A DNA stretch of 64,000 nt from assembly GCA_964546815.1 (NCBI GenBank), contig CAZJLR010000029.1, forward strand, positions 1-64,000. Reading direction: 5' to 3'. A program made the translations under genes and the position numbers. Shown here in pieces: positions 49,818 to 60,039 of the stretch (positions are counted from its first letter, which is position 1; each line of letters starts with the position of its first letter). The stretch comes from JAIEPM01 sp964546815 (lineage in GTDB: Bacteria > Cyanobacteriota > Vampirovibrionia > Obscuribacterales > Obscuribacteraceae). A model generated the notes under the pieces. It was not told the origin of the DNA, did not search any database, and worked only from the letters and a program-made list of their open reading frames with translations.

Positions 49818-50633
49818 CTAAACAGCAATCGGGAATTTTATAAATGGATGAGGATCGTAATTTAGTAGCTGGAAGTCTTCAAACTTGAGGTCGAAGATTG
49901 GCTTCTTAGCAATTTCAACTCTTGGAAGTGGGCGTGAATCGCGCTCAAGCTGCTTTTTCAATCCATCCACATGATTCAAATAAATGTGTGCATCGCCGAT
50001 TGTGTGGGTGAATATGCCAGGTTGAAGATTGCACTCGTTTGCAATCATTATCATCAACAATGAATAGCTGGCAATGTTGAAAGGCACGCCCAGAGCCATG
50101 TCTGCCGATCGCTGATAAAGCTGGCAATCGAGCCTTCCATTAATCACGTAAAACTGAAAGAGCAGATGGCAGGGCGGCAAAGCCATCTTGTCGAGGTCTG
50201 CAACGTTCCAGGCATTGACTATGAGGCGCCTGGAATTTGGGTTTGACTTGATTTCATTCAACAAGTTTTGAATTTGATCTACATGCTCGCGCCTGTATAA
50301 ATCGCTTCCTTCCTCAATCGGCACATATTTTGGCCATTTGCGCCATTGAAATCCATAAATAGGACCAAGGTCTCCATCTTCTCTGGCCCAGGCATCCCAG
50401 ATGGGAGTGTGCTGAGTGAGGTCATCATTTATGTTTGTCGACCCGCGCAAAAACCAGATGAGCTCTCGCACAACGGCTGAAAACAGCACTTTCTTAGTTG
50501 TGATAAGTGGAAAGCCTTCTCGCAAATCATACTTGGCTTGCATGCCGAAAAGAGACACAGTGCCAGTGCCTGTGCGGTCTTCGCGTTTTTCACCATGCTC
50601 AAGAATCTGCTGTATCTGATTGTGATACTGCTC
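49818..50633 (-). CDS. thyA: Thymidylate synthase
   Basis: Makes dTMP from dUMP with methylene-tetrahydrofolate. The ATG at 50633 (MEQYHNQIQQIL) has AGAGG upstream and gives the family start; an earlier in-frame start at 50681 adds 16 unrelated residues. Motifs: REDRTGTGTVSLFG, WFLRGSTN, the catalytic Cys in LPPCHLLFQFYV, DMALGVPFNIASY. 271 residues. Confidence 0.97.
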   Translation of the reverse strand, partial: EQYHNQIQQILEHGEKREDRTGTGTVSLFGMQAKYDLREGFPLITTKKVLFSAVVRELIWFLRGSTNINDDLTQHTPIWDAWAREDGDLGPIYGFQWRKWPKYVPIEEGSDLYRREHVDQIQNLLNEIKSNPNSRRLIVNAWNVADLDKMALPPCHLLFQFYVINGRLDCQLYQRSADMALGVPFNIASYSLLMIMIANECNLQPGIFTHTIGDAHIYLNHVDGLKKQLERDSRPLPRVEIAKKPIFDLKFEDFQLLNYDPHPFIKFPIAV

Positions 50634-50859
50634 CATAGATACCTCTGCGCAATCGGTCCTCTTTAAAAATACAGATTCCAACCATAAAAGCGCAAGACTG
50701 AACGGCGCATATGCTGGCTATATAGCGCCTGATTAGAGGCTGATTTGCGAGAATTTAGAAATTTTGTCAAGCGCCTTATTGAAAAACTATAAAACTCCCG
50801 GCTTATGCGGCATTTCGGTTGGATAATGAAACCCGCTCATCATATTGGGAGAAATTCAT

Positions 50860-52452
50860 ATGCCGACCACTTTGCCCAAAGAAACAGTTAAAGGCAACCT
50901 GACCGAATACAAACCAGAGTCATTCACCGACTTTTCCTTGCCGGAAAACGAGAAAGCCATAAAGGAAGCCCTGAAAACTGTCGAAGCTCAACTTGGTCGT
51001 CAATATCCGCTGGTTATAAACGGCGAACATATCGAAACCAGCGAACAGCTTGTTTCAACCAATCCAAGCCGCCCGGCTCAAGTAATCGGTAACTTCTCCA
51101 AAGCTACAAAAGATCACGCTGACAAAGCTATGACAGCCGCTCTTGCTGCTTTCGAAACATGGAAAAAAGTAGCTCCTGAAGAAAGAGCAGAATATTTGTT
51201 CAAAGCAGCCAAAATCATGAAGACCAGAAGGCACGAGCTTTCTGCCTGGCTCATTTTGGAAATCGGCAAAAACTGGGCTGAAGCCGATGCTGACGTAGCT
51301 GAAGCAATCGACTTCTGCGAATATTATGGACGCGAAATGCTGCGCCTTGCTAACCCGGCGCCACTTACACCAATGGCAGGCGAAGCAAACAAGCTTTCGT
51401 ACATCCCATTGGGCGTTGGTCTTGTGATTCCACCATGGAATTTCCCGCTTGCCATTTTGGTCGGCATGACCACAGCATCAATCGTTGCCGGCAACACAGT
51501 TATCTTGAAACCATCAAGCGACACACCAGGCATCGCATTCCAATTCATCAAAATTTTGGAAGAAGTAGGCTTGCCGAAGGGCGTTGTAAACTTCGTACCA
51601 GGTCCTGGCGCATCGGTAGGCGACTATCTTGTTGCACATCCAAAAACTCGCTTCATCGCCTTCACAGGCTCGAAAGAAGTCGGTTTGCACATCAATGAAC
51701 TTGCAGCAAAAACACACCCTGGTCAAATCTGGATCAAGCGTGTTGTAGCTGAAATGGGCGGCAAAGACGGCATCGTTGTAGATGCTGATGCCAACCTTGA
51801 TGAAGCAGCAGAAGGCATTGTTGCTGCAGCTTTCGGCTTCGGCGGTCAAAAGTGCTCAGCTTGCTCAAGAGCAATTTTGCACAAAGACATTTACGATGCG
51901 CTGCTTGAAAAAATTGTAGAGCGCACCAAGAAGCTTGTTGTCGGCAAGCCTGAAGAAAAATCAACTTCATTTGGACCAGTCGCTTCCAAGTCTGCCTACG
52001 AAGGCATTCTCAAATACATCGAAATCGGCAAAGGCGAAGGCCGTTTGATGACCGGCGGCAAGGCACACGAAAATCCAGACAACGGATTTTTCATCGAGCC
52101 CACCATCATCGCTGACATCAAGCCAGAAGCACGCATTTCACTGGAAGAAATTTTTGGACCAGTGCTTGCAGTAATCAAAGCCGATAGCTGGGATCACGCA
52201 ATGCAAATTGCCAACAACACCGAATTCGGCTTAACCGGCGCAGTCTACACAAACAACAAACAGCACCTCGAAGAAGCAAGAGAAAATTTCCACGTCGGAA
52301 ATCTCTACCTCAACCGTAAGTGCACCGGAGCCATCGTCGGAGTCCACCCATTCGGCGGCTTCAACATGAGCGGCACCGACTCCAAAGCAGGCGGACCAGA
52401 CTACTTGCTCTTGTTTTCACAAGCCAAAGTAGTTAGCGAAAAAATCAAATAG
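50860..52452 (+). CDS. Aldehyde dehydrogenase, 1-pyrroline-5-carboxylate dehydrogenase type
   Basis: NAD-dependent oxidation of glutamate semialdehyde to glutamate, the last step of proline or arginine breakdown. 530 residues, with the RocA/PruA-type N-terminal extension. Catalytic Cys in FGGQKCSACSR, general base Glu in VAEMGGKDG, cofactor motif PWNFPLAI and FTGSKEVG. The ATG at 50860 has GGGAG upstream; a TTG at 50845 is less likely. No proline dehydrogenase is adjacent. Strong terminator behind it. The exact substrate rests on overall similarity. Confidence 0.88.
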   Translation: MPTTLPKETVKGNLTEYKPESFTDFSLPENEKAIKEALKTVEAQLGRQYPLVINGEHIETSEQLVSTNPSRPAQVIGNFSKATKDHADKAMTAALAAFETWKKVAPEERAEYLFKAAKIMKTRRHELSAWLILEIGKNWAEADADVAEAIDFCEYYGREMLRLANPAPLTPMAGEANKLSYIPLGVGLVIPPWNFPLAILVGMTTASIVAGNTVILKPSSDTPGIAFQFIKILEEVGLPKGVVNFVPGPGASVGDYLVAHPKTRFIAFTGSKEVGLHINELAAKTHPGQIWIKRVVAEMGGKDGIVVDADANLDEAAEGIVAAAFGFGGQKCSACSRAILHKDIYDALLEKIVERTKKLVVGKPEEKSTSFGPVASKSAYEGILKYIEIGKGEGRLMTGGKAHENPDNGFFIEPTIIADIKPEARISLEEIFGPVLAVIKADSWDHAMQIANNTEFGLTGAVYTNNKQHLEEARENFHVGNLYLNRKCTGAIVGVHPFGGFNMSGTDSKAGGPDYLLLFSQAKVVSEKIK

Positions 52453-52473
52453 ACTCAAAAGTCTAAATTTGCT

Positions 52474-52507
52474 CAGGGGTGATATGAAAATATCACCCCT
52501 GTTTTTT
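52474..52507 (+). terminator. Rho-independent terminator
   Basis: CAGGGGTGATA pairs with TATCACCCCTG around TGAAAA, followed by six Ts. Confidence 0.95.
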
Positions 52508-52542
52508 GCCTATAAAAATTGCAATTGTACGGGCGACGCATG

Positions 52543-52734
52543 GGATACTGCTGGCGAACTAAAATGGAGCCGAATCAAGTTCGATGATATGAGCTTAGAG
52601 CGTTCCACCTGGGGGCGCAGGCATCCTTGCCTGCTTCTTCGCCAATAGCTTTCCGAAGCAGGCTGGAAGCCTGCGCCCCCAGGGCTAACGCACTTCAAGC
52701 TGGATTTATCCAATCGAGTTCGCCAGCAGTATCC
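52543..52734. mobile_element. Module B MITE-like element, copy 2 (inverted, inside module A)
   Basis: Perfect 18-bp inverted ends GGATACTGCTGGCGAACT. Flanks are ATG on both sides (52540-52542 and 52735-52737), again a 3-bp duplication, inside GGGCGACGC...GCATCGCCCCTAC of module A. The interior matches the reverse complement of 28883-29094, including the GCAGGCATCCTTGCCTGC palindrome, but is about 20 bp shorter. No coding frame. Confidence 0.8.
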
Positions 52735-52786
52735 ATGGCATCGCCCCTACAAGTTAAGAAGACGCATGGTGGGTGCCCCCGGGAGT

Positions 52787-53881
52787 TCAGAGGATAGTAC
52801 TGCTGATGGTGGCATGGTGTTTGCGGAATTTTCGATTGAAAGCAACTCCAAGTGCAGTTCCTGCCCAGACGCTGAAGGTCATGAAAAGCAAAACTGCAAT
52901 GCTCGAAACAAGCTTGGCGGTGAGTTCTGCCATATTACTTGCGCTTATGTCGAAGTCGGGTTGAAGTAGTCCGCCCACACTTGCAAAATATCTTGCAAGA
53001 GCCGAAGTTCCCAACAAATGGGCTGCGGCGAGCATTAACGCATTTCCTATAGTGTATAGCCCGACAAGTACCAACACTGGCACCTGCACAACTGCAGTAA
53101 GACCGAGCGCTGAGGCAAAACGCCGGGTGCCCGAAAACATAGCCGTTAGAAAGCAAGGCAAAAACACAAGCATTGCCACATAGGCAAAATTCAGCAACAA
53201 GGCTGCAAACTCCGGGCGCTCGGGCACAGCGCCATTAACATCGACAATTACAAACTCATAAATTAACGCCAGCGCTGCGGGCAGAAAGCAAACGGTAAAC
53301 CATTTGGTGGCAGAGAATTTCCGCGGCAGCGAATTTCTTATTGAAGCAAGTGCGGCGCCGGCATATTGCATTGCTCCCAAAAGCGCAATCGAAAACAAGC
53401 CAACGCCAATTCCGATTGCACCGGGCAAAACATTGGACATACCAAGCAAAATTAGGAAAGCAAATCCTACGAAGGTGCAGATGTTCCAAACTTTGCGTTT
53501 GGGAAAGCACCACGCGCTCCAAAACAATGGAAATGCCACAACGATGAAAGCACCCAACAGAGTATCCTGCGGCCCGCAGTGATACATGACCCTGTCATAC
53601 AACTGCCCCAATCCCAATGACGAAATATTCCCGGCAAAATCAGCGGCATTAGCAACAAGGCAGACTTGCCCGGCGATGATGCTCATTGTCGTCACGCACA
53701 TCATCATGAATGCGCCCAATTTACCAAGCGCACCAGTCGGCTTTGTTTCCACAACTGGCTTCACCAGTTCTTTGTCACCAACAGCATGACAGGCAGGCAG
53801 CCACTCAGATTCATCGGCAGTCGGGTCTGCAATCACCTTAGTGAAGACATGTTCTTTCGTCTTAAAGCGAAAATCCATCAT
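52787..53881 (-). CDS. Integral membrane protein of unknown function
   Basis: About 364 residues with a hydrophilic N-terminal 50 residues and some eight to nine membrane helices. A block of 90 residues reads AADFAGNISSLGLGQLYDRVMYHCGPQDTLLGAF between helices 1 and 2. No known family recognised. The ATG at 53881 or the next ATG at 53878 follows GGAG; the upstream TTG at 53896 is unlikely. Transcribed alone. Confidence 0.6.
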   Translation of the reverse strand: MMDFRFKTKEHVFTKVIADPTADESEWLPACHAVGDKELVKPVVETKPTGALGKLGAFMMMCVTTMSIIAGQVCLVANAADFAGNISSLGLGQLYDRVMYHCGPQDTLLGAFIVVAFPLFWSAWCFPKRKVWNICTFVGFAFLILLGMSNVLPGAIGIGVGLFSIALLGAMQYAGAALASIRNSLPRKFSATKWFTVCFLPAALALIYEFVIVDVNGAVPERPEFAALLLNFAYVAMLVFLPCFLTAMFSGTRRFASALGLTAVVQVPVLVLVGLYTIGNALMLAAAHLLGTSALARYFASVGGLLQPDFDISASNMAELTAKLVSSIAVLLFMTFSVWAGTALGVAFNRKFRKHHATISSTIL

Positions 53882-54188
53882 GACTCCAATTGCCAAAGCA
53901 CATAGCCCTTATTCATTTATATCAAATGAATGCTTGACCAGCGATTATGCCCTTTCTCTTTGAAACCATGCCCCAAAAATCGTATTTCTACGTAGCCAAA
54001 CTGTCGATTTATGCAGCCTCCTACGTATAAACCGCCAGTTGCGACATGAATATTTCACAACTTAAAAGGTAGTATATGTGCATCGGGGTTGAACGGAAAA
54101 TTTATGGGCTGCTTACAAGGGAGACGGCATCTAATGTCGGATCGGTCTTCTTTGGCTATTCCTGGCTATTTAGGGAGAGAAGCAAGCT

Positions 54189-55643
54189 ATGCCAGATTCT
54201 ATGGATTGTTGCCCGTCTGTGTCTGTTGAGAGTGCCAGTTTTTCAAGCCCCTGCATCAGCAGTGCTTGCTGGTCGCCATGCGAAACATCTGTTTGCTCAC
54301 CATCTAGCTCATCTAGCTATGACTCAGGCATTGTGCGCGCATCATCATCCTCTTCACTAGATTTCAGCACGCACAACTTATACGGCTCAGCCGTCGAGAA
54401 CACCGCACGCGCCACCAATATGGACTCACGCAAGAGTGCCAGCGACCTGGTCGCAGAAGGCGCATTCGTTCAGTCAAACAAAGCACCACGCTTAGACCAG
54501 AACGTCTCAATTCCTGGGGAACAACCAAAAATTGTTGTAACTAAAGACGCAAGTGTCACACCAGACTACATTGTTCGCAAAGACGGCAACATTGAAGTGG
54601 TGGGCAACCCAGATGCTGGCGACAAGCCACATTCTTTATATAGAGTCCAGGTTGAAGAAGGAGCAGACGCCAAAACTACCGAAGCACTTGTATCGTACTT
54701 GAATGACAGAATTCACCAGAAAGATGCCAGCGCCGGTATCAGCCTCGCTGCAGATCCTGGATTGGTATCAGACGAAGTCGCAAGCCGCTTCAACAAGCAA
54801 GCAGACTCATCGCCAGATCAAAAGCAAAACGAAAATCCAGATGAGCAAACTCCTCCAGCCGATGACTCGTCACCCAATTGCCCAGGCGGCGGTGGTGGTG
54901 GCGGCGGCGGATGCGATAACAGCCCATCGCCGCAAGACGACACAACGCCGGAAGACTCAACTCCGCCATCAGATCAAACTCCAGATGCGCCACCACAACC
55001 TGATGCACCGCAAGTGCTTGGACCTATGGATGGAGTACTGGAAGCTGCTCGCCTGAATAATTGGGACAACAACACCAATGGTTCGCTTGGAGCTTATGAA
55101 ATCAATGCTGGACATTGGTTCTCTAGCTGGCTTGATGCAGACATGATGGAAGAACTTGGTCACCCACCAGACTACAGAAAGCTGGGCAAGATTCTAGCAA
55201 AACACAAAAATGATCCTAAGTTCAAAGCTGCAATGAACGCCAGACTCGGCAACATGAGAGAGCAAGGCGACAATGCAGGAGCAGACAAAATCGGTGGATT
55301 GTTCGATCGCCTTGGCGACGAAAAGGATCCTACTTTCGCAGAAAACTTCGGCATCTTCTTGAACTCGCAACGTTCGCAAGCTGAAGGTGGACGCAATGCA
55401 ACTGGCGAAGAAATGCAGACATTCTTTGACAAAGACCTGCAGAAGGCAATCGCAAGCTCGCGCATGGCAGACGTTGCTCATGATGTCGGCGTAAAGATCA
55501 AAGACCTCGCGCCAGATCAACAATCCAAAATAGCTCTAGCAGGAGCCCTCGGTCACCCACCAAGCGAAAAGGAACTTCAAGACTACAACAAATACTTGCA
55601 AGTCGTAGCTTCGAAAGTCAAACCAAACAAGCCTGGAGCATAA
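54189..55643 (+). CDS. Cys-rich N-terminus / poly-Gly hypothetical protein (484 aa)
   Basis: No family recognised. The first 36 residues contain six Cys (CC at 7-8, then 22, 27, 31, 36) in a Ser-rich context without a signal peptide. An acidic globular part follows (about 60-210), then a disordered Pro/Asp/Gln linker containing CPGGGGGGGGGC, and a C-terminal helical domain (about 275-480: YEINAGHWFSSWLDADMMEELGHPP, LGKILAKHKNDPKFKAAMNARLG). GGGAGAG precedes the ATG. It may be displayed or secreted by an unknown route, or be a structural protein. Confidence 0.6.
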   Translation: MPDSMDCCPSVSVESASFSSPCISSACWSPCETSVCSPSSSSSYDSGIVRASSSSSLDFSTHNLYGSAVENTARATNMDSRKSASDLVAEGAFVQSNKAPRLDQNVSIPGEQPKIVVTKDASVTPDYIVRKDGNIEVVGNPDAGDKPHSLYRVQVEEGADAKTTEALVSYLNDRIHQKDASAGISLAADPGLVSDEVASRFNKQADSSPDQKQNENPDEQTPPADDSSPNCPGGGGGGGGGCDNSPSPQDDTTPEDSTPPSDQTPDAPPQPDAPQVLGPMDGVLEAARLNNWDNNTNGSLGAYEINAGHWFSSWLDADMMEELGHPPDYRKLGKILAKHKNDPKFKAAMNARLGNMREQGDNAGADKIGGLFDRLGDEKDPTFAENFGIFLNSQRSQAEGGRNATGEEMQTFFDKDLQKAIASSRMADVAHDVGVKIKDLAPDQQSKIALAGALGHPPSEKELQDYNKYLQVVASKVKPNKPGA

Positions 55644-55660
55644 AACAAATCATCAATAAG

Positions 55661-55697
55661 AAAGAAGGCGACGCCACTGGCGCCGCCTTCTTCTTTT
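55661..55697. terminator. Terminator between the 484-aa gene and dapL
   Basis: AAGAAGGCG pairs with CGCCTTCTT around a loop that itself can pair GCGCC-like bases; TCTTTTG follows. Usable in both directions for converging genes. Confidence 0.85.
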
Positions 55698-55707
55698 GTT
55701 TCTCTTC

Positions 55708-56898
55708 TTAGACCTTTGCGGCGTTGCGGTCGAAGCGGATGGAATGTTTTTCCATGCGTTCGAATGCTTCTTTGATGCGCTCTTTGCTTGTGCAAAGTGA
55801 GAGGCGGAAGTAGCCTTCGCCACATGCACCATATGCGGTGCCTGGTGGCACGACGATGCCGGCTTCTTCCAACATCAAAGTGCAGAACTCAGCAGAGGTC
55901 ATGCCGGTTGGCACTGGCAGCCACATGTAGAATGTTGCTTTGATTGGTTCAAGCTTCCAACCCAATTTGCGGAAACCTTCAACTGCAACATCACGACGTT
56001 CTTTATAGATTTTATTGCAACGCTCGATATCATCAGTTGGTCCGTTGAAAGCAGCGATGGCTGCCATTTGAACTGCTTTGAAAACGTCGGTGTCAATGTT
56101 TGATTTGAGCTGAGCCAGAGCCTTGATTGCATAGGAATTACCGATTGCAAATCCGATTCTCCAGCCGGTCATATTATGTGCTTTAGACAAGCTGTGCAAT
56201 TCAATTGCAACATCTTTAGCGCCAGGCACTTCAAGCACAGAATGAGGGACATAGCCGTCGTAAGCCATTTCTGAATAAGCAAGGTCATGCACGAGTAGAA
56301 TGTCATGCTTGCGAGCAAATGCAACTGCTTTCTCCAAATAAGCCAGGTCGCAAACGCCACCAGTAGGATTGTTTGGATAATTCAAAAACATGATTTTTGC
56401 TTTTTTCGCAACATCTTCTGGAATTGCATCAAGGTCTGCCAGAAAATCGTTTTTAGCGAGAAGCGGCATTGTGTGCGGAGTTCCACCAGCCAAAATTGTT
56501 GATGATTTGTAAACAGGGTAAGCTGGGTCTGGTATCAACGCGATATCGCCGGGATCGATAAATGCAGCAATGATGTTGTGAATGCCTTCTTTTGAACCAA
56601 TCAATGAAGTAGTTTCACCATCAGCAGCAACGTCAATGCCAAAGCGCTTCTTGCACCATGCGGCAGCAGCTTCACGATATTCTTTTGTGCCACCGAAAGG
56701 CGGATAGCGATGATTTAGCGAATTATCCAGAGCATCTTTCATTGCCTGCACAACATGAGCAGGCGTAGGTTGGTCAGGGTCACCTATGCCCAGATTGATT
56801 ACATCTACACCTCTGGCGGCAACAACCGCTCTTTTCTTGTCCAATTCGGCAAATACATAAGGAGGTATAGCCTTCAGTCTGTTCGAAATCTCCATCAT
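55708..56898 (-). CDS. dapL: LL-diaminopimelate aminotransferase (DapL type)
   Basis: PLP enzyme converting tetrahydrodipicolinate directly to LL-diaminopimelate for lysine and peptidoglycan. Motifs: NLGIGDPDQPTP, YPPFGGTKEYREA, GSKEGIHNIIAAF, LNYPNNPTGG, HDLAYSEMAYDG and the PLP lysine in SLSKAHNMTGWRIGF. The start MMEISNRLKAIPPYVF at 56898 (or 56895) is favoured over a longer frame from 56964. About 396 residues. Other class I aminotransferases are possible, but GSKEG and LSKAHNMTG favour DapL. Confidence 0.85.
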   Translation of the reverse strand: MMEISNRLKAIPPYVFAELDKKRAVVAARGVDVINLGIGDPDQPTPAHVVQAMKDALDNSLNHRYPPFGGTKEYREAAAAWCKKRFGIDVAADGETTSLIGSKEGIHNIIAAFIDPGDIALIPDPAYPVYKSSTILAGGTPHTMPLLAKNDFLADLDAIPEDVAKKAKIMFLNYPNNPTGGVCDLAYLEKAVAFARKHDILLVHDLAYSEMAYDGYVPHSVLEVPGAKDVAIELHSLSKAHNMTGWRIGFAIGNSYAIKALAQLKSNIDTDVFKAVQMAAIAAFNGPTDDIERCNKIYKERRDVAVEGFRKLGWKLEPIKATFYMWLPVPTGMTSAEFCTLMLEEAGIVVPPGTAYGACGEGYFRLSLCTSKERIKEAFERMEKHSIRFDRNAAKV

Positions 56899-57161
56899 CA
56901 CACCCCAGAAGCAGGTAAAACGGCTTAAATACAGGGGAATTATCGCAGAAGAAGTCGAAGACAAATCAAATTTGCAGATTTCTGGTTTACATTGAGCAGA
57001 TATCGATTGGGAAATTCTATAGGCAGCGCGCTTTTAGTGATTAATTTAATCAATAATATGCCTGCGAAAAGCTGCTTATTTCGCAACCTTTAGAATTCTT
57101 ACCTTGTGCAATCCGGCTGGGCGCGAGAAGATCTCAAGACGTCTGAAAGGGAAGCAGTTTA

Positions 57162-58925
57162 ATGGCTGGAAGCTCGGTCCGCATCATTTCTGCATCAACT
57201 GACAATAACCCGCTCAAAACCCAGCAGAAAGACCAAAAGTCGAGTGATGCATGGGGCAGGGTTGTGCCGTTTGCTGTAATTTTTCTACTTGCTTGTGCTC
57301 TATTTTTTGCGGAGCTGGGGCGCTTTCCCCTCTTCAATCCAGACGAAGCTTTGTACGCAGAACCAGCCCGAGAGATGATCGAGCTAGGCAACTGGATTAC
57401 GACCTATCTAAATTATGTGGTTCGATTCACCAAACCGCCTGTAGCTATCTGGGGACAGGCATTCGGAATTTTAGCTTTTGGATGCAACGAATTTGCAGTG
57501 CGCTTTTTTGGCGCAGCGGCAGGGGCTCTGCTCGTCGCTGCCACATATTGGTTTAGCGAAAAAATACTGGGAAAACGCGCAGCAATAATTAGTTCGCTCA
57601 CTTTATGCACCGCGCCACTTTTTGTCGGCACGGCAAGAGAAGCGATAACAGACATGCCATTGAGCCTCTTTCTGGCTGTGGCAATGTTTAGTTTCTTTAC
57701 TTCAATCAAACTGCGAAAAACATCATTATTGTGGCTTGCTTACGTTTGCACCGGCATGGCAGTAATGACCAAAGGCCCTGTCGGAGTGGTCTTGCCTGTC
57801 GCAATTCTCGGCGTTTTTCACTTTCTCAAACAAGACTGGAAAGAAGCGCTCAAATTCTACAGACCAATAGTCGGACTAAGCATTGTCGGGCTCATTGCCC
57901 TGCCCTGGTTTGTAGTTGAAATATGGATAACCAAAGGAGCCTATTTCAGAGACTTCATCCTTGTAGAAAATTTCCAGCGTTTTACAAGCGTGGTTGATTC
58001 GCACAAAGGCGCATGGTGGTACCACATAGCAGCAATGATGGGCGGTTTCTTCCCCTGGTCTGTTTTCATTCCTCAGGCTTTAGTCGGCGGAATGTTGCTC
58101 GGTCGTCTCAAAAATTTCTGGAAGAACTCAGGGCCTTTGTCTGTATTGCATGGCTACAAAGGCATGACACTGGCAGAAGAGCTCGGTCTTTTCTGTGTTT
58201 GCTGGACAGTAGTAACAGTGGGCTTTTTCTCAGTCAGTGTGTCGAAACTTTTGCCCTACACTTTGCCCGCATTCCCAGCCGTGGCTGTATTGCTGGCACT
58301 GGAATTCGACCGCATCATGCGCTCGACCACAGAAAAACGTGCCACTATTCCAATGCTGCTTCTTGCAGTTGTGTTCGGCGCAGCCATGCTTGTTTTGCCC
58401 CACACAGTGACTCACTTACGTGATGCGCCAGAAGTCTTGATTGATATTGCCGAAGCATTCGCAAGTTATGAGTTAATTTTCACTCTGGCTGCAGCAGCCA
58501 TCATTAGCCGCAAATTCTTCAGAGTAGGATTTTTGCTTTTCTTGCTGCCGACAATTGCGGGCTTCTTCTTTTTCGGAAATCGCATTCTCACAGTTCTCAG
58601 CCAAACCTGGGAAGGACCGCTACCGGCAATGGCTCGCTATGCCGCCGGCTCAGACTTGCCAATTCTGGTTTATGACATGAGAAAGCCTTCTGTGCCCTTT
58701 TATACGCACAGACAAGTCATTCAACCATCAACCCCAGAACAACTTGAATCGTTCTTGAAATCGAGCAAAGGCGCTTACGTTTTGAGCAAATCGAAACGAA
58801 ACAAGTTTTTCCGCGACCTCGACGGCTGTAAAGTTCTCTATGCGGAAGGAAAATTCATATTAGTCCGATACAGTCCCAGTGCGGGTCTTGGAAGTCAAAG
58901 CGCGCGCAAGTTTGCGTTTCATTGA
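57162..58925 (+). CDS. ArnT/PMT-family glycosyltransferase
   Basis: A polytopic GT-C membrane enzyme of 587 residues with about twelve helices. The catalytic acidic loop NPDEALYAEPAREM after helix 1 and KPPVAIW match ArnT-like enzymes that use polyprenyl-phosphate sugars. A soluble periplasmic tail (about 490-587) follows. It probably glycosylates lipid A-like or other envelope glycolipids. The next gene makes a polyprenyl diphosphate, which may supply lipid carriers or quinone side chains. GGGAAG precedes the ATG. Confidence 0.85.
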   Translation: MAGSSVRIISASTDNNPLKTQQKDQKSSDAWGRVVPFAVIFLLACALFFAELGRFPLFNPDEALYAEPAREMIELGNWITTYLNYVVRFTKPPVAIWGQAFGILAFGCNEFAVRFFGAAAGALLVAATYWFSEKILGKRAAIISSLTLCTAPLFVGTAREAITDMPLSLFLAVAMFSFFTSIKLRKTSLLWLAYVCTGMAVMTKGPVGVVLPVAILGVFHFLKQDWKEALKFYRPIVGLSIVGLIALPWFVVEIWITKGAYFRDFILVENFQRFTSVVDSHKGAWWYHIAAMMGGFFPWSVFIPQALVGGMLLGRLKNFWKNSGPLSVLHGYKGMTLAEELGLFCVCWTVVTVGFFSVSVSKLLPYTLPAFPAVAVLLALEFDRIMRSTTEKRATIPMLLLAVVFGAAMLVLPHTVTHLRDAPEVLIDIAEAFASYELIFTLAAAAIISRKFFRVGFLLFLLPTIAGFFFFGNRILTVLSQTWEGPLPAMARYAAGSDLPILVYDMRKPSVPFYTHRQVIQPSTPEQLESFLKSSKGAYVLSKSKRNKFFRDLDGCKVLYAEGKFILVRYSPSAGLGSQSARKFAFH

Positions 58926-58997
58926 AATTGAGGCCATCTTCGTTGACTACTCTGCTACATCTATGAAAAGCTAGGCGAATTCGAGAATTTACAAACT

Positions 58998-60029
58998 ATG
59001 AGTATTCAACAAAGTTCTGTCCCTCAAGCCGTGGCATCGCCGCCTGAGCTTGGTGCGCTATTAGAGCCGGTTAAGGAAGAGCTTGAGCTGGTCGAAAAAT
59101 TCTTGAACTCGAATTTGGTTGACGATAGCCCATTCATCGAAGAATTGTTGGCGCAAGTATTCAAAGCCGGTGGCAAACGCTTGCGTCCCGCGCTATCACT
59201 TTTAGCAGGCAAAGCAACGTCCACGCCAAAAGGCGAGTTGAACAGACTACACATCATTCTTGCCGTATTGACTGAATTAATACACACCGCCAGCCTCGTG
59301 CATGACGACGTGATTGACAGCGCAGCCATGCGTCGCGGACATGAAACAGTCAACCGTAAATTCAGCGAAAAACTGGCAGTGCTAACCGGCGATTTATTGT
59401 TTGCCCAGGCATCAGTCTGCTTGTCACGCTTGATGAACCCACCGATTGTGGGCATTTATGGTCAAGTACTCGGCGATTTATGCGCAGGCGAAATCAGGCA
59501 AATGCGCAGCCAGTTTGTTCTCAACAACGACTGGAACGCTTACATTCAAAAATCGATTTGGAAAACAGCGTCACTGTTTGCAGCAGGCACACAAAGCGCG
59601 CCGATACTCAATCGTTGCAGTGATGAAGTAGTTCTGGGTATGAAAGAGTATGGACTCAACCTGGGCGTATGCTTTCAAATTGTTGATGATCTTCTCGATG
59701 TAACGAGCAACAGCTCACAGCTCGGCAAGCCGGCCGGCAGCGATCTTTCGCAAGGTCTCATTACGGCGCCGGCACTTTTTGTGCTTGAGAAAAAAGATGA
59801 AGCCGCTGCTCGCTTAGAACAACTGATTCGCACAAGAGCAGTGAGTAACCCAGAGGGCATCGAAGAATCACTCGAGATCATCCGCAATAATGGTGGCGTT
59901 GAATCAACCGTCAATCTTGCTCACAAATATGCTCGCATGGCACGCGAATCACTCAGTGTCATTCCGGCTTCTCCTTACCGAGACTCGCTTGATCAGCTCG
60001 TAGACTGGCTTTTAACTAGAACCAATTGA
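58998..60029 (+). CDS. Polyprenyl diphosphate synthase
   Basis: Trans-prenyltransferase of 343 residues building a long isoprenoid chain, likely the quinone side chain. GGKRLRPAL, first Asp-rich motif LVHDDVIDSA, and second FQIVDDLLDV are complete. Small residues before the first motif suggest a long-chain product (octaprenyl/solanesyl type). It precedes resB by only ten bases, so it may be transcribed with the cytochrome maturation genes, linking quinone and cytochrome supply. Confidence 0.93.
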   Translation: MSIQQSSVPQAVASPPELGALLEPVKEELELVEKFLNSNLVDDSPFIEELLAQVFKAGGKRLRPALSLLAGKATSTPKGELNRLHIILAVLTELIHTASLVHDDVIDSAAMRRGHETVNRKFSEKLAVLTGDLLFAQASVCLSRLMNPPIVGIYGQVLGDLCAGEIRQMRSQFVLNNDWNAYIQKSIWKTASLFAAGTQSAPILNRCSDEVVLGMKEYGLNLGVCFQIVDDLLDVTSNSSQLGKPAGSDLSQGLITAPALFVLEKKDEAAARLEQLIRTRAVSNPEGIEESLEIIRNNGGVESTVNLAHKYARMARESLSVIPASPYRDSLDQLVDWLLTRTN

Positions 60030-60039
60030 GAGGTTTAGA

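Noticed and set aside
54076..54360. 94-aa frame overlapping the start of the 484-aa gene
   Set aside because: No ribosome site, and the other frame has GGGAGAG and continues as a long protein.
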